From the NCBI RefSeq assembly GCF_016921115.1, contig NZ_JAFFZS010000024.1, forward strand, positions 1 to 64,000: DNA of 64,000 nt. Direction: 5' to 3'. Made by a program: the position numbers and the translations under genes. The stretch comes from Streptomyces actuosus (GTDB lineage: Bacteria; Actinomycetota; Actinomycetes; Streptomycetales; Streptomycetaceae). Shown piece by piece: positions 42,802-50,949 of the stretch (position 1 is the stretch's first letter; the number at the start of each line of letters is the position of its first letter). Under the pieces are notes generated by a model. The model saw only the letters and a program-made list of their open reading frames with translations, made no database searches and was not told the DNA's origin.

Positions 42802-44039
42802 GCGGTCTCCCCCGGTTCACCCGGCACTGCCGTCCGGGTCGTGACGGGCAGGATCGCATGGACGCGGAAGCCCCCTCCGTAGCGGGGGCCGGTGGTGAGG
42901 GTGCCGCCGAGCGCGGTGACCCGTTCCCGCATGCCGAGCAGTCCGTGGCCCCCGCCCTGCCGCGTGCCCGGGAGCGGACCGCCGTCGTGCCCGGCGCCGT
43001 CGTCCAGGACGCTGATCTCGACCCGGGGCCCCACGCGTACGACGCTGACCTCGGCGTTCGCCGCGGTGCCCGCATGCTTCTGCACGTTGGTCAGGGCCTC
43101 CTGGATGACACGGTAGGCGGCCAGGTCGACGGCGGCCGGAAGGGTGGTGTCCGGATCGGTGCGCAGGACCCGGACGCGGAGGCCGGCGCTGCGGAAGGTA
43201 CCGGTGAGTTCGTCGAGCCGCTCCAGGCCGGGGGCGGGCTCGGTGGGGGCCTCCGGGTCGCCGGACTGGCGGAGCAGGCCGACGGTGGCGCGCAGTTCGT
43301 CGAGCGCGCTGCGGCTGGCCTGGCGCACATGGGCGAGGGCCTCCTTGGCCTGGTCGGGCCGCTTCTCCATGACGTGCGCGGCGACGCCCGCCTGCACGTT
43401 GACCAGGGCGATGTGGTGGGCGACGACGTCGTGCAGGTCGCGGGCGATGCGCAGCCGCTCCTCGGCGACGCGACGGCGGGCCTCCTCCTCGCGGGTGCGC
43501 TCGGCGCGCTCGGCCCGCTCGCGGATGGCCTGCACGAAGGCGCGGCGGCTGCGCACGGCGTCGCCGGCGGTGGCGCCGATGCCGGTCCAGGCGAAGAGGG
43601 CGAGGTTCTCCTGTGCGTACCAGGGCAGCGGCCCGGCGAGCATCGCGGCGCCGGTCAGCACGGTCATGGTGAGCAGGCCGGCCCGCAGGGCGGTGGGGCG
43701 GTCGGTGGTGGAGGCGACCGTGTACAGGGCGATGACGGCGGACATCGCGACGGGGGCGCGCGGGTCGCCGGTGACGCTCTCGATCAGGGAGAGGGCGCCG
43801 GTGACGGCGAGCACGGTCAGCGGGGCGCGGCGGCGCAGGACCAGGGCGGCGGCGCCGAGGGTCATCAGGACCAGGCTGAGCGGGTCGGGGGTGCGCACGC
43901 CCCAGGTCACGCCGCTCTCAGCGTGCGGCTCGGCGAACGAGCCGGTGACCATGCAGGCGAGCACCACCGCCGCCAGCGCCGCGTCCAGCGCCAGGGGGTG
44001 TGCTCCCAGTCGGCATCTGGCGCGGTCGAGGGTGCTCAC
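42798..44039 (-). CDS. NarL-type sensor histidine kinase
   Basis: A 413-residue membrane kinase. The N-terminal 170 residues hold about five hydrophobic segments without a large outside domain. Next come a HisKA_3 dimerisation helix with the phospho-His (RIARDLHDVVAHHIALV) and a HATPase domain (AYRVIQEALTNVQKH, VLDDGAGH, GHGLLGMRERV). The small outside loops suggest intramembrane sensing, as in DesK or LiaS-like kinases, which fits the PspA genes upstream. Start ATG 44039. Confidence 0.93.
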   Translation of the reverse strand: MSTLDRARCRLGAHPLALDAALAAVVLACMVTGSFAEPHAESGVTWGVRTPDPLSLVLMTLGAAALVLRRRAPLTVLAVTGALSLIESVTGDPRAPVAMSAVIALYTVASTTDRPTALRAGLLTMTVLTGAAMLAGPLPWYAQENLALFAWTGIGATAGDAVRSRRAFVQAIRERAERAERTREEEARRRVAEERLRIARDLHDVVAHHIALVNVQAGVAAHVMEKRPDQAKEALAHVRQASRSALDELRATVGLLRQSGDPEAPTEPAPGLERLDELTGTFRSAGLRVRVLRTDPDTTLPAAVDLAAYRVIQEALTNVQKHAGTAANAEVSVVRVGPRVEISVLDDGAGHDGGPLPGTRQGGGHGLLGMRERVTALGGTLTTGPRYGGGFRVHAILPVTTRTAVPGEPGETA

Positions 44040-44085
44040 CGGAGGAACAGTACGGGGCTCCGGCCGAGGCGGGAACGGAGCAGGC

Positions 44086-44169
44086 GTCCGTCAGCCCGGG
44101 AACCGAGCCGAGCGGTGTCCGTCAGCCCGGGAACCGAGCCGGCCGGTCCGTCAGCCCGGGATCAAGCCG
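44086..44169. repeat. Three tandem copies of the pspAA 3' end
   Basis: A 25-base unit (GTCCGTCAGCCCGGGA core) occurs at 44086-44110, 44117-44141 and, less exactly, at 44146-44169. The third copy contains the last codons and stop of the PspAA gene, so the two others are duplications of the gene's end. They lie in the 111-base gap before the histidine kinase. Confidence 0.8.
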
Positions 44170-44429
44170 TCGTCGCTGAGCAGTTCCCGGACCTCGTCCA
44201 GGGTCGCCTCCTGGGCGGGCAGGATGAGCTCGGAGGGTTCGAGGGCGTCGTCGGGCAGCGGGACGCCCAGCTCGCGGACCCTGGCCAGCAGCGCGTCCAG
44301 GGTGCGGCGGAACGCGGGGCCGTCGCCCTTCTCGATCTCGGCCAGCAGCTCGTCGTCCAGCTTGTTCAGCTCGGTGAGACGGCCGTCCTCCAGTCTCACC
44401 TGGCCCTCACCCATGATCCGTACGATCAC
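44151..44429 (-). CDS. PspA-associated protein PspAA
   Basis: A 92-residue acidic protein of the PspAA type found beside pspA in actinobacteria: MIVRIMGEGQVRLEDGRLTE and a C-terminal helical part (ATLDEVRELLSDDGLIPG). It starts 34 bases after the pspA stop and is surely in the same operon. It is thought to assist or regulate PspA at the membrane; the mechanism is unknown. Its 3' end has been duplicated twice downstream. Confidence 0.9.
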   Translation of the reverse strand: MIVRIMGEGQVRLEDGRLTELNKLDDELLAEIEKGDGPAFRRTLDALLARVRELGVPLPDDALEPSELILPAQEATLDEVRELLSDDGLIPG

Positions 44430-44463
44430 GTCGCCCTCCTCGGCTCGGAACCCCTGCGCCGGC

Positions 44464-45261
44464 CTACTGTTTGTCGAAGCGCGGGGTGTCCTGCGGCTGC
44501 TGCTCGGACTGCTGCTGGTCGGTGCCGCCCTCGATGGCCTGCCGGTCGCCGGAGGGACCTCCGGCCAGCTCGGCCTTCATGCGCTGCAGCTCCAGCTCTA
44601 CATCCGTACCACCGGAGAGGCGGTCCAGCTCGGCCTGGATGTCGTCCTTGTGCATGCCGGACTGGTCGTCCAGGGCGCCCGAGGCGAGGAGTTCGTCGAT
44701 GGCGCCGGCGCGGGCCTGGAGCTGAGCCGTCTTGTCCTCGGCCCGCTGGATGGCCAGGCCGACGTCGCCCATCTCCTCGGAGATGCCGGAGAAGGCCTCG
44801 CCGATGCGGGTCTGCGCCTGGGCCGCGGTGTAGGTCGCCTTGATCGTCTCCTTCTTCGTGCGGAAGGCGTCGACCTTGGCCTGGAGGCGCTGGGCCGCCA
44901 GAGTGAGCTTCTCCTCCTCGCCCTGGAGGGTGGCGTGCTGCGTCTCCAGGTCGGTGACCTGCTGCTGGAGGGCGGACTTGCGGGACAGGGCCTCGCGGGC
45001 CAGGTCCTCGCGGCCCAGCGCGAGCGCCTTGCGGCCCTGGTCCTCCAGCTTGGACGACTGCTGCTGCAGCTGATTCATCTGGAGCTCCAGGCGCTTGCGC
45101 GACGTGGCCACGTCGGCGACACCGCGGCGCACCTTCTGCAGCAGCTCCAGTTGCTTCTGGTACGAGTAGTCGAGGGTCTCGCGCGGGTCCTCGGCCCGGT
45201 CAAGGGCCTTGTTCGCCTTCGCGCGGAAGATCATCCCCATACGCTTCATGACACCGCTCAT
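44464..45261 (-). CDS. pspA: Phage shock protein A (PspA/IM30)
   Basis: A 265-residue ESCRT-III-like membrane repair protein. It has an N-terminal amphipathic helix (MKRMGMIFRAKANKALD), long coiled-coil hairpin (residues about 25-150), ALxxGREDLAREAL motif and a disordered Gln-rich tail (GTDQQQSEQQPQDTP). It polymerises on stressed membranes. ATG 45261 was used; ATG 45249 would remove only four residues. With PspAA, the kinase-regulator pair and the RND pump it forms a leftward envelope-stress set. Confidence 0.94.
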   Translation of the reverse strand: MSGVMKRMGMIFRAKANKALDRAEDPRETLDYSYQKQLELLQKVRRGVADVATSRKRLELQMNQLQQQSSKLEDQGRKALALGREDLAREALSRKSALQQQVTDLETQHATLQGEEEKLTLAAQRLQAKVDAFRTKKETIKATYTAAQAQTRIGEAFSGISEEMGDVGLAIQRAEDKTAQLQARAGAIDELLASGALDDQSGMHKDDIQAELDRLSGGTDVELELQRMKAELAGGPSGDRQAIEGGTDQQQSEQQPQDTPRFDKQ

Positions 45262-45570
45262 GGGCTTCGCGCGCCCCCTTCTGACGGACTCCAGCTCCAG
45301 CTCACTGCGACAGAACCCACAGTACGGGCCCTGCATCCATTACCGCACTGTTCGGGAACGGATGCGCTCATCCCCAGGGACGACTGCGCACGAACCGGCT
45401 CCGGCGTAGGGAGGAGGAAGTGTCCGAGGACGGCCGGTGGACGGGCGTCCCGGGACGTGCGCTGCGTCACTCGTGGATCTGTTCTGTCCCCCCTACAGAC
45501 GAATGGTGTTGCCGGATCGTTCCCCACGGGGCTGGGGTCCATGCCCCCGGACCCCGTACCCTTGGCTTTT
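45262..45570. other. Divergent promoter region pspA / DUF3043
   Basis: 309 bases without a gene. It holds an inverted repeat (GGGGTCC at 45534-45540 with GGACCCC at 45549-45555) and TACCCT (45557-45562) eight bases before the GTG of the DUF3043 gene. On the minus strand TACTGT lies before pspA, but no clear -35 box is present. Confidence 0.45.
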
Positions 45571-46170
45571 GTGTTCCGTAGCCGTGCCAAGGACGAGAAG
45601 GCCCCCGCCGCCGACAAGGCGCCGGTGACCTCCTCCAAGCAGCCCCGTGACCCCCAGGCCCCCAAGGGCCGGCCGACGCCCAAGCGCAGTGAGGCCCAGT
45701 CCCAGCGCCGCAGCGTGGCCAACACGCCGACGACGCGCAAGGAGGCCGCCAAGCGCTCCCGCGAGGAGCGGCGCCAGGCCATGGAGCGCCAGCGCCAGGC
45801 GCTGGCCAGCGGCGACGAGCGCTACCTGCCGGCCCGCGACAAGGGCCCGGTGCGCCGTTTCGTGCGCGACTTCATCGACTCGCGGTTCAACGTGGCGGAG
45901 TTCTTCCTGCCCATGGCCGTGGTCATCCTGGTACTGAGCGTGGTCCGGGTGGGCCGGCTCCAGGCCCTCGCGCTGCTGCTGTGGCTGGTCGTGATCGTGC
46001 TGATCGTGCTCGACTCGATCCTCTCGGGCTTCCGCCTGAGGAAGCAGCTGAACGAGCGGTTCCCCGACCGGAACCGGCGCGGCGCGGTCGCCTACGGCCT
46101 GATGCGTTCCCTCCAGATGCGCCGTCTCCGGCTGCCCAAGCCGCAGGTCAAGCGCGGAGAGCGGCCCTGA
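45571..46170 (+). CDS. DUF3043 membrane protein
   Basis: A 199-residue protein. The N-terminal 110 residues are highly basic and Lys/Arg/Pro-rich (KRSREERRQAMERQRQAL), then two membrane helices (FFLPMAVVILVLSVV and LALLLWLVVIVLIVLDSIL), then a basic tail (LMRSLQMRRLRLPKPQVKRG). It matches the actinobacterial DUF3043 outline; function unknown. GTG 45571 lies eight bases after TACCCT and has no ribosome binding site, so it may be leaderless. It divergently faces pspA and overlaps the methyltransferase gene by four bases. Confidence 0.88.
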   Translation: MFRSRAKDEKAPAADKAPVTSSKQPRDPQAPKGRPTPKRSEAQSQRRSVANTPTTRKEAAKRSREERRQAMERQRQALASGDERYLPARDKGPVRRFVRDFIDSRFNVAEFFLPMAVVILVLSVVRVGRLQALALLLWLVVIVLIVLDSILSGFRLRKQLNERFPDRNRRGAVAYGLMRSLQMRRLRLPKPQVKRGERP

Positions 46171-46955
46171 GCACGACGTCGTTCTCCCAGGGCGGGGCCG
46201 ACGCCTGGCTGAGCCGGGTGGGCGGTCTGCGCGACGTCGTGCGACAGGAGCTGGTGGCACGCCAGCTCGACGAACAGATAGCCGGGCGGTACCCGGTAGG
46301 GCAGCGGCTGCGGGTACTCGACGTGGGGATGGGCCAGGGCACGCAGGCGCTGCGGCTGGCCCGCGCCGGTCACCGGGTGACCGGCCTGGAGCAGGACGCC
46401 ACGATGGTCGCGGTGGCCCGGAAGGCGCTCTCGGAGGAGCCGGAGGGCATCCGCCGGCGGATGCGGATCGTCGAGGGCGACGGCCATGACACCGGTGTCC
46501 ACTTCCTGCCCGGGAGCTTCGACGTGGTGCTGTGCCACGGCGTGCTGATGTACGTCGAGGACCCCGGCTCCCTGCTGGCGGGGCTGGCGCGGATGCTCGC
46601 CCCGGGCGGCCTGCTGTCGCTGCTGGTGCGCAACGGCGACGCGCTGGCGATGCGGCCCGGTCTGTACGGCGACTGGACGCAGGCACTGGCCTCCTTCGAC
46701 ACCGCCGCCTACCGCAACCGCCTCGGCCTGGACGTCCGAGCGGACCGGCGTGAGGCACTGACCTCGACGCTCGCGCGGATCGGTGCACCGCTGCAGGCCT
46801 GGTACGGCGTCCGCGTCTTCACGGACACGGCCGCGGACGGGGCGGCGGTCCCCGACGACGCGGAGACGCTGCTGGCGGTCGAGGAGCGGGCCGGGCGGAC
46901 CGATCCGTACCGGGGGGTCGCGGCGCTGCTGCACCTGTGCGGGGTGCGGGGCTGA
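46167..46955 (+). CDS. SAM-dependent methyltransferase (SmtA/UbiE-like)
   Basis: A 262-residue class I methyltransferase. SAM-binding motifs: LRVLDVGMGQGTQALRLA (motif I), GLEQDATMVAVA (post I), FDVVLCHGVLMYVEDP (motif II/post) and LAPGGLLSLLVRNGDALA (III). The substrate is unknown. The likely start is CTG 46167, overlapping the DUF3043 stop as CTGA and preceded by GCGGAGAG; the first in-frame GTG (46218) would cut into the conserved N terminus. It is translationally coupled to the DUF3043 gene. Confidence 0.88.
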   Translation: MSTTSFSQGGADAWLSRVGGLRDVVRQELVARQLDEQIAGRYPVGQRLRVLDVGMGQGTQALRLARAGHRVTGLEQDATMVAVARKALSEEPEGIRRRMRIVEGDGHDTGVHFLPGSFDVVLCHGVLMYVEDPGSLLAGLARMLAPGGLLSLLVRNGDALAMRPGLYGDWTQALASFDTAAYRNRLGLDVRADRREALTSTLARIGAPLQAWYGVRVFTDTAADGAAVPDDAETLLAVEERAGRTDPYRGVAALLHLCGVRG

Positions 46956-47015
46956 GCCCACCCGTTCGGGCGCCCAGCGCAGGCCGGGGCGTTCCCCCGG
47001 CACGAGACTCGGCCC

Positions 47016-48104
47016 ATGGACGTTCGCACCTCCCCGGCCCGGCTCCGGGCGACCGCCGCGCTGGCCGCCTGTTCCGGCGTCCTCCTCTCCGTCCTCGCCG
47101 GATGCTCGGGCTCCGGTTCGTCGGGCGATCGGGAGACGGCGACGACGCGGGCCGCTCAGCCCGCCGCGCCGGCCCGGCAGAGCGACCAGTTGGAGAGCGC
47201 CTACCAGAAGGTGATCAGGACCGTTCTGCCGTCCGTCGTACAGATCCAGGGGCGCACCGGACTGGGATCCGGCGTGGTGTACGACGACAAGGGGCACATC
47301 GTCACCAACGCGCACGTCGTCGGCGACGAGAAGGCCTTCCGGGTGACGACCGCCAACAGCGAGCAGCCCCTGTCCGCGACGTTGGTGTACTCCTATCCGG
47401 AGCAGGACCTGGCGGTCGTCGAGCTGGACAAGGTGCCGGACGGCCTGAAGCCGGCCGAGTTCGCGGACTCCTCGAAGGTGGAGGTGGGCGACATCGTGCT
47501 GGCGATGGGTTCCCCGTTGGGGCTGGCGTCCAGCGTGACCCAGGGCATCGTCTCGGCGACCGGACGGACCGTCACCGAGGGCCGTGCGGGCGGTGGTACG
47601 GGCGCCACGATCGGCAACATGGTGCAGACGTCGGCCGCGATCAACCCGGGCAACAGCGGAGGCGCGCTGGTGAACCTGGACGGGCAGGTCATCGGCATCC
47701 CGACGCTCGCCGCGACCGACCCCGACCTCGGCAACAGCGCGGCGCCCGGCATCGGGTTCGCGATCCCGGCGTCGATGGTGAAGACGGTCGCCGACCAGAT
47801 CATCAAGAGCGGCAAGGTCACCGACTCGGGCCGGGCGGCCCTCGGCATCACCGGCCGCACGGTCGTCGACGCCGACTACCAGCCCGCCGGCGTCGCCGTG
47901 GTCGAGGTCACCGACGGCGGGGCCGCCGACAACGCCGGGCTGCAGCCCGGGGACATCATCACCGGGCTCGGCGGCGCCGACATCACCACCATCACCTCGC
48001 TGGCGGAGCAGCTGGCGGGAATGGCGCCGGGAGAGAAGACGACCGTCACCTACACCCGCGGCGGGGAGAAGAGGACGGCGGACGTGACGCTGGGCGAGCA
48101 GTGA
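47016..48104 (+). CDS. HtrA/DegP-like serine protease with PDZ domain, lipoprotein
   Basis: A 362-residue secreted protease. Signal peptide with lipobox LAGC (Cys 30), trypsin-like domain with His 100 (TNAHVV), Asp 131 (QDLAVVEL) and Ser 214 (GNSGGAL), then one PDZ domain (about 275-355, GLQPGDIITGLGG). It degrades or chaperones misfolded envelope proteins. It stands 60 bases after the methyltransferase and near PspA and DUF3043, again an envelope-stress setting. Confidence 0.95.
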   Translation: MDVRTSPARLRATAALAACSGVLLSVLAGCSGSGSSGDRETATTRAAQPAAPARQSDQLESAYQKVIRTVLPSVVQIQGRTGLGSGVVYDDKGHIVTNAHVVGDEKAFRVTTANSEQPLSATLVYSYPEQDLAVVELDKVPDGLKPAEFADSSKVEVGDIVLAMGSPLGLASSVTQGIVSATGRTVTEGRAGGGTGATIGNMVQTSAAINPGNSGGALVNLDGQVIGIPTLAATDPDLGNSAAPGIGFAIPASMVKTVADQIIKSGKVTDSGRAALGITGRTVVDADYQPAGVAVVEVTDGGAADNAGLQPGDIITGLGGADITTITSLAEQLAGMAPGEKTTVTYTRGGEKRTADVTLGEQ

Positions 48105-48110
48105 GGAGGC

Positions 48111-48137
48111 GGGCGGCCGGACCCGGGCCGGCCGCCC
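48111..48137. terminator. Hairpin between HtrA-like gene and a convergent small gene
   Basis: Perfect 10-bp stem (GGGCGGCCGG) with a 7-base loop, starting 6 bases past the HtrA-like stop and ending 9 bases before the stop of the minus-strand gene. It can serve both. Confidence 0.7.
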
Positions 48138-48146
48138 TGCGCACCC

Positions 48147-48359
48147 CTACGACTCGTCGGCGTGCAGGCTCATCGGCCCGTAGATCTCCGTGGCGTCCTC
48201 GAACAACCGCACCTGGTCCGCTCCGCCCGCCAGCAGCTCCTTGTAGTGCTCCCCGACCCAGGACTCGGCGTCCCCCTGCGTGGTGAACTCCTCCGGCTGC
48301 ACCGCGGGCTGGACCTCCGTCCCGTCGGCCTTCTCGAACCGCCACGTCCATGCCGCCAT
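48147..48359 (-). CDS. Small acidic conserved protein
   Basis: A 70-residue acidic protein (WTWRFEKADGTEV, then FTTQGDAESWVGEHYKELL and VRLFEDATEIYGPMSLH). No signal peptide or metal motif. ATG 48359 has GGGAGG about 8 bases upstream, and codon use is typical, so it is a real gene. I recall close homologs in many streptomycetes but no known function. Confidence 0.8.
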   Translation of the reverse strand: MAAWTWRFEKADGTEVQPAVQPEEFTTQGDAESWVGEHYKELLAGGADQVRLFEDATEIYGPMSLHADES

Positions 48360-48471
48360 GTACGCCTCCCAGGTGTGAGCACATGCAGAGCGGAAGCCGG
48401 ATCTTGGTCCGGCTCCCGCACCGAGCCTAGCCGGACGCGCAAGACCCGGGGCGGCAAGGGAGGATCGGTGC

Positions 48472-49680
48472 GTGGAAGTGACTCTGCTCGGCACCGGTGC
48501 CCCCGCGGGACTGCCCCGCCCCGACTGCCCCTGCGCCGCCTGCGCGACCGCTCTCGGCGACGACGCCCGGGCGGCCACCGCGCTGCTCGTGGACGGGGCG
48601 GTACTGCTGGACCTGACGCCGGGCGCGGTGTTCGCGGCGGCTCGGGCGGGGCGTTCGCTGGGCGACGTACGGCAGGTGCTGCTGTCGCACCCGGGCGACG
48701 GGCCGGCCGTGGAGGTGCCGGACGGGCTGCCGCAGCCCGGACGGGTGCCGGACGGGCGGGAGCTGGCGCTGCTGACGGGGCATCGGGTGCGGGCGGTGGC
48801 GATGGACGCGCCCGGCACCGGGTACGCGGTGACCGCGCCGGACGGGGGGCGACTGCTGTACCTGCCGCCGGGCGGGGCGCCCGCGGGGCTGGAGGAGGGG
48901 ACCGCCGCGGCGACGGCGTACGACCTGGTACTCGCCGACGTGGTGGGACGGCCGGACGCCCTGGCCAGACTGCGGGCGGCCGGTGCGGTCGGGCCGGCCA
49001 CCGACGTCGTCGCCGTCCACCTCGACCACGACGTGCCGCCCGGCGGCGAGGTCCGCCGGCGGCTGGCGGCGGCGGGGGCGCGGGCGGTGCCGGACGGTTC
49101 GACGCTGGTGGTGGGGTCCGGCGAGGAGGTGCCGGGCGTGCCGCGGCGGACGCTGGTGCTCGGCGGGGCGAGGTCGGGCAAGTCGGTGGAGGCCGAGCGG
49201 CGGCTGGAGTCGTTCCCCGAGGTGCTGTACGTCGCGACGGGCGGAACACGGGGCGGGGACCGGGAGTGGGCGGCCCGGGTCGCCGTGCACCGGGAGCGGC
49301 GGCCGGGGTCGTGGCGGACGGTGGAGACGTGCGAGCTGGGGCCGCTGCTGGAGGCCGAGGGGCCGCCGCTGCTCGTCGACTGCCTGTCGCTGTGGCTGAC
49401 CGACGCGATGGACTCCGTGGGGGCGTGGGACGACGCGGCGTGGGCGGACGGGGGTGAGCGGCTGCTGCGGGAACGGGTGGCCGAGCTCGTGGCGGCCGTG
49501 CGGGCGACCCGGCGGACGGTGGTGCTGGTGTCGAACGAGGTGGGGTCCGGGATCGTGCCGGCGACCGCGTCGGGACGGCGGTACCGGGACGAGTTGGGCC
49601 GGTTGAACGCGTCGGTCGCGGGCGAGTGCGAGCAGGTGCTGCTGGTGGTGGCGGGGCAGGCCGTGGTGCTGCGGAGCTGA
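48472..49680 (+). CDS. cobU: Degenerate metallo-beta-lactamase domain fused to CobU
   Basis: A 402-residue two-domain protein. The N-terminal 220 residues resemble the MBL fold (VEVTLLGTGAPAGLPRPDCPC, VLLDLTPG, HLDHDVPPGG), but the metal motif HxHxDH is replaced by LLSHPGDGPA, so it should not bind two zinc ions. Residues 226-402 are adenosylcobinamide kinase/guanylyltransferase with the P-loop GGARSGKS (231-238), YVATGG, the guanylate-accepting region AVHRERRPGSW and VSNEVGSGIVP. It activates cobinamide for cobalamin lower-loop assembly together with cobT and cobS in this window. GTG 48472 with GGGAGGA upstream. Confidence 0.88.
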   Translation: MEVTLLGTGAPAGLPRPDCPCAACATALGDDARAATALLVDGAVLLDLTPGAVFAAARAGRSLGDVRQVLLSHPGDGPAVEVPDGLPQPGRVPDGRELALLTGHRVRAVAMDAPGTGYAVTAPDGGRLLYLPPGGAPAGLEEGTAAATAYDLVLADVVGRPDALARLRAAGAVGPATDVVAVHLDHDVPPGGEVRRRLAAAGARAVPDGSTLVVGSGEEVPGVPRRTLVLGGARSGKSVEAERRLESFPEVLYVATGGTRGGDREWAARVAVHRERRPGSWRTVETCELGPLLEAEGPPLLVDCLSLWLTDAMDSVGAWDDAAWADGGERLLRERVAELVAAVRATRRTVVLVSNEVGSGIVPATASGRRYRDELGRLNASVAGECEQVLLVVAGQAVVLRS

Positions 49681-49871
49681 GCGGCACCGCGCGGTGCCCC
49701 GCCGGATGCGGCGGGATACGCCCGGTGCGGCGGAGAGCCGGGCCGAACCCGGGCGAGGCGGGCGCGGGCCGGTCCGGCACGGCCTCCCACGGCCCCCACG
49801 ACGTCCCGGCTCCTCTTCAGGGCCCTTCGGTGCTCCGCCGCGCACCCCCTCAGGGGTTCCCCGCGGTTTCC

Positions 49872-50798
49872 CTACGCCTCCCCCTTCCTGGCGACGACGC
49901 GGTAGGAGTTCGCGAAGCGGGTGCGGCACAGGAAGGGGGACAGGGTGCGGTCCGCCGTGCCGGCCGTGGCGGTCAGCGAGCGGGCCAGCGGGCGGGGCAG
50001 CGACCGGCCCGTGGCCAGGGACACCGCCCGCGCCAGGTCCCGCGGCACATGGGCCGACCTGCGGTCCGCCGTCAGGACCGTGCAGCCCTGCTCCTCCAGT
50101 TCCGCGCGGATGTTGGCGAGGGGCATCAGCTGGAGGTGGTGCGGCTGGCCGTGCGGGTGCCACCACTTGCCCAGCACGGCGGCGAACGCGCTGGCGGGAT
50201 CCGGCAGTTCCAGCAGCAGATGACCGCCGGGGCGCAACGCCGTCAGGGCGGCGCGGAGTTCGGCGCGCGGGTCGGGGGTGCGTTCCAGATGGCCGAGGAC
50301 GCTGACCACGTCGTAGCGGGCACGCAGACGGGCCGTCAGCTCCGGCGCCGTCAGGTGGCCCACGTGCGCCTCCTCCACGCGCTCCGCCCGGCGCGCCCGC
50401 ACCACCCTCGGCGTGGGGTCGGTGCCGTCGAAGGACGTGTAGGGGAAGAGTTCCTTCGCCGCTCGGGGGAAGGCCCCGTCGCCGGTGCCCACGTCCAGCC
50501 AGCTCTCCGGTTCGGGACAGCGCCGGAGCACCGCCCGGGCGGCGTCGCGGTGGTGCCGGCGGCGTACGGCGCTCCCCTCGTCCGCGGCGACGGGCCCGTC
50601 CTCGCGGTAGAGGGCCAGGCCCTCGGGCGTCAGGCGCGGGTTCTGGAAGACGTGGGCGCACTCGCGGCACTCGTCGACGGTGAAGGTGCCCGGTCTGCCG
50701 TGACGGAGGTCGGGGGCGCGCAGCCGGGTGCGCAGGCGGGGTGCGCCGCACCAGGGGCAGTCCGCGCGGCGGGGCTCGTGGATGGGCCTGGGGGGCAT
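49872..50798 (-). CDS. Class I methyltransferase with N-terminal zinc ribbon
   Basis: A 308-residue protein. Residues 14-55 form a CPWC...CREC zinc ribbon, then a methyltransferase domain with SWLDVGTGDGAFPRAA (motif I), DGTDPTPRVV, YDVVSVLGHLERTPDP and LRPGGHLLLELPDP, ending with the HPHGQPHHLQLMP segment seen in sugar and tailoring methyltransferases of this type. The substrate is unknown. ATG 50798 has GGGAG about 7 bases ahead; the longer open frame upstream is not supported. It diverges from cobT. Confidence 0.85.
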   Translation of the reverse strand: MPPRPIHEPRRADCPWCGAPRLRTRLRAPDLRHGRPGTFTVDECRECAHVFQNPRLTPEGLALYREDGPVAADEGSAVRRRHHRDAARAVLRRCPEPESWLDVGTGDGAFPRAAKELFPYTSFDGTDPTPRVVRARRAERVEEAHVGHLTAPELTARLRARYDVVSVLGHLERTPDPRAELRAALTALRPGGHLLLELPDPASAFAAVLGKWWHPHGQPHHLQLMPLANIRAELEEQGCTVLTADRRSAHVPRDLARAVSLATGRSLPRPLARSLTATAGTADRTLSPFLCRTRFANSYRVVARKGEA

Positions 50799-50949
50799 GA
50801 GCGGCTCCCGGTGGGGGACGAGAGAAGGCAACGACAATCCGCAGCAAAGCGGAACGTATGGGATACAGATCTTGGGCGCAACGACGGCGTGCCGGTGTGG
50901 TGCCGATGTGGCACCGGGGCGTTCGCCGCGGGCCGGTACTGTTCGGCGA

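Noticed and set aside
50799..50949. Cobalamin riboswitch upstream of cobT
   Set aside because: The gap is only about 150 bases, lacks the B12 box, and a -10 box seven bases before the ATG argues against a long leader. Only a small inverted repeat (50899-50915) is present.
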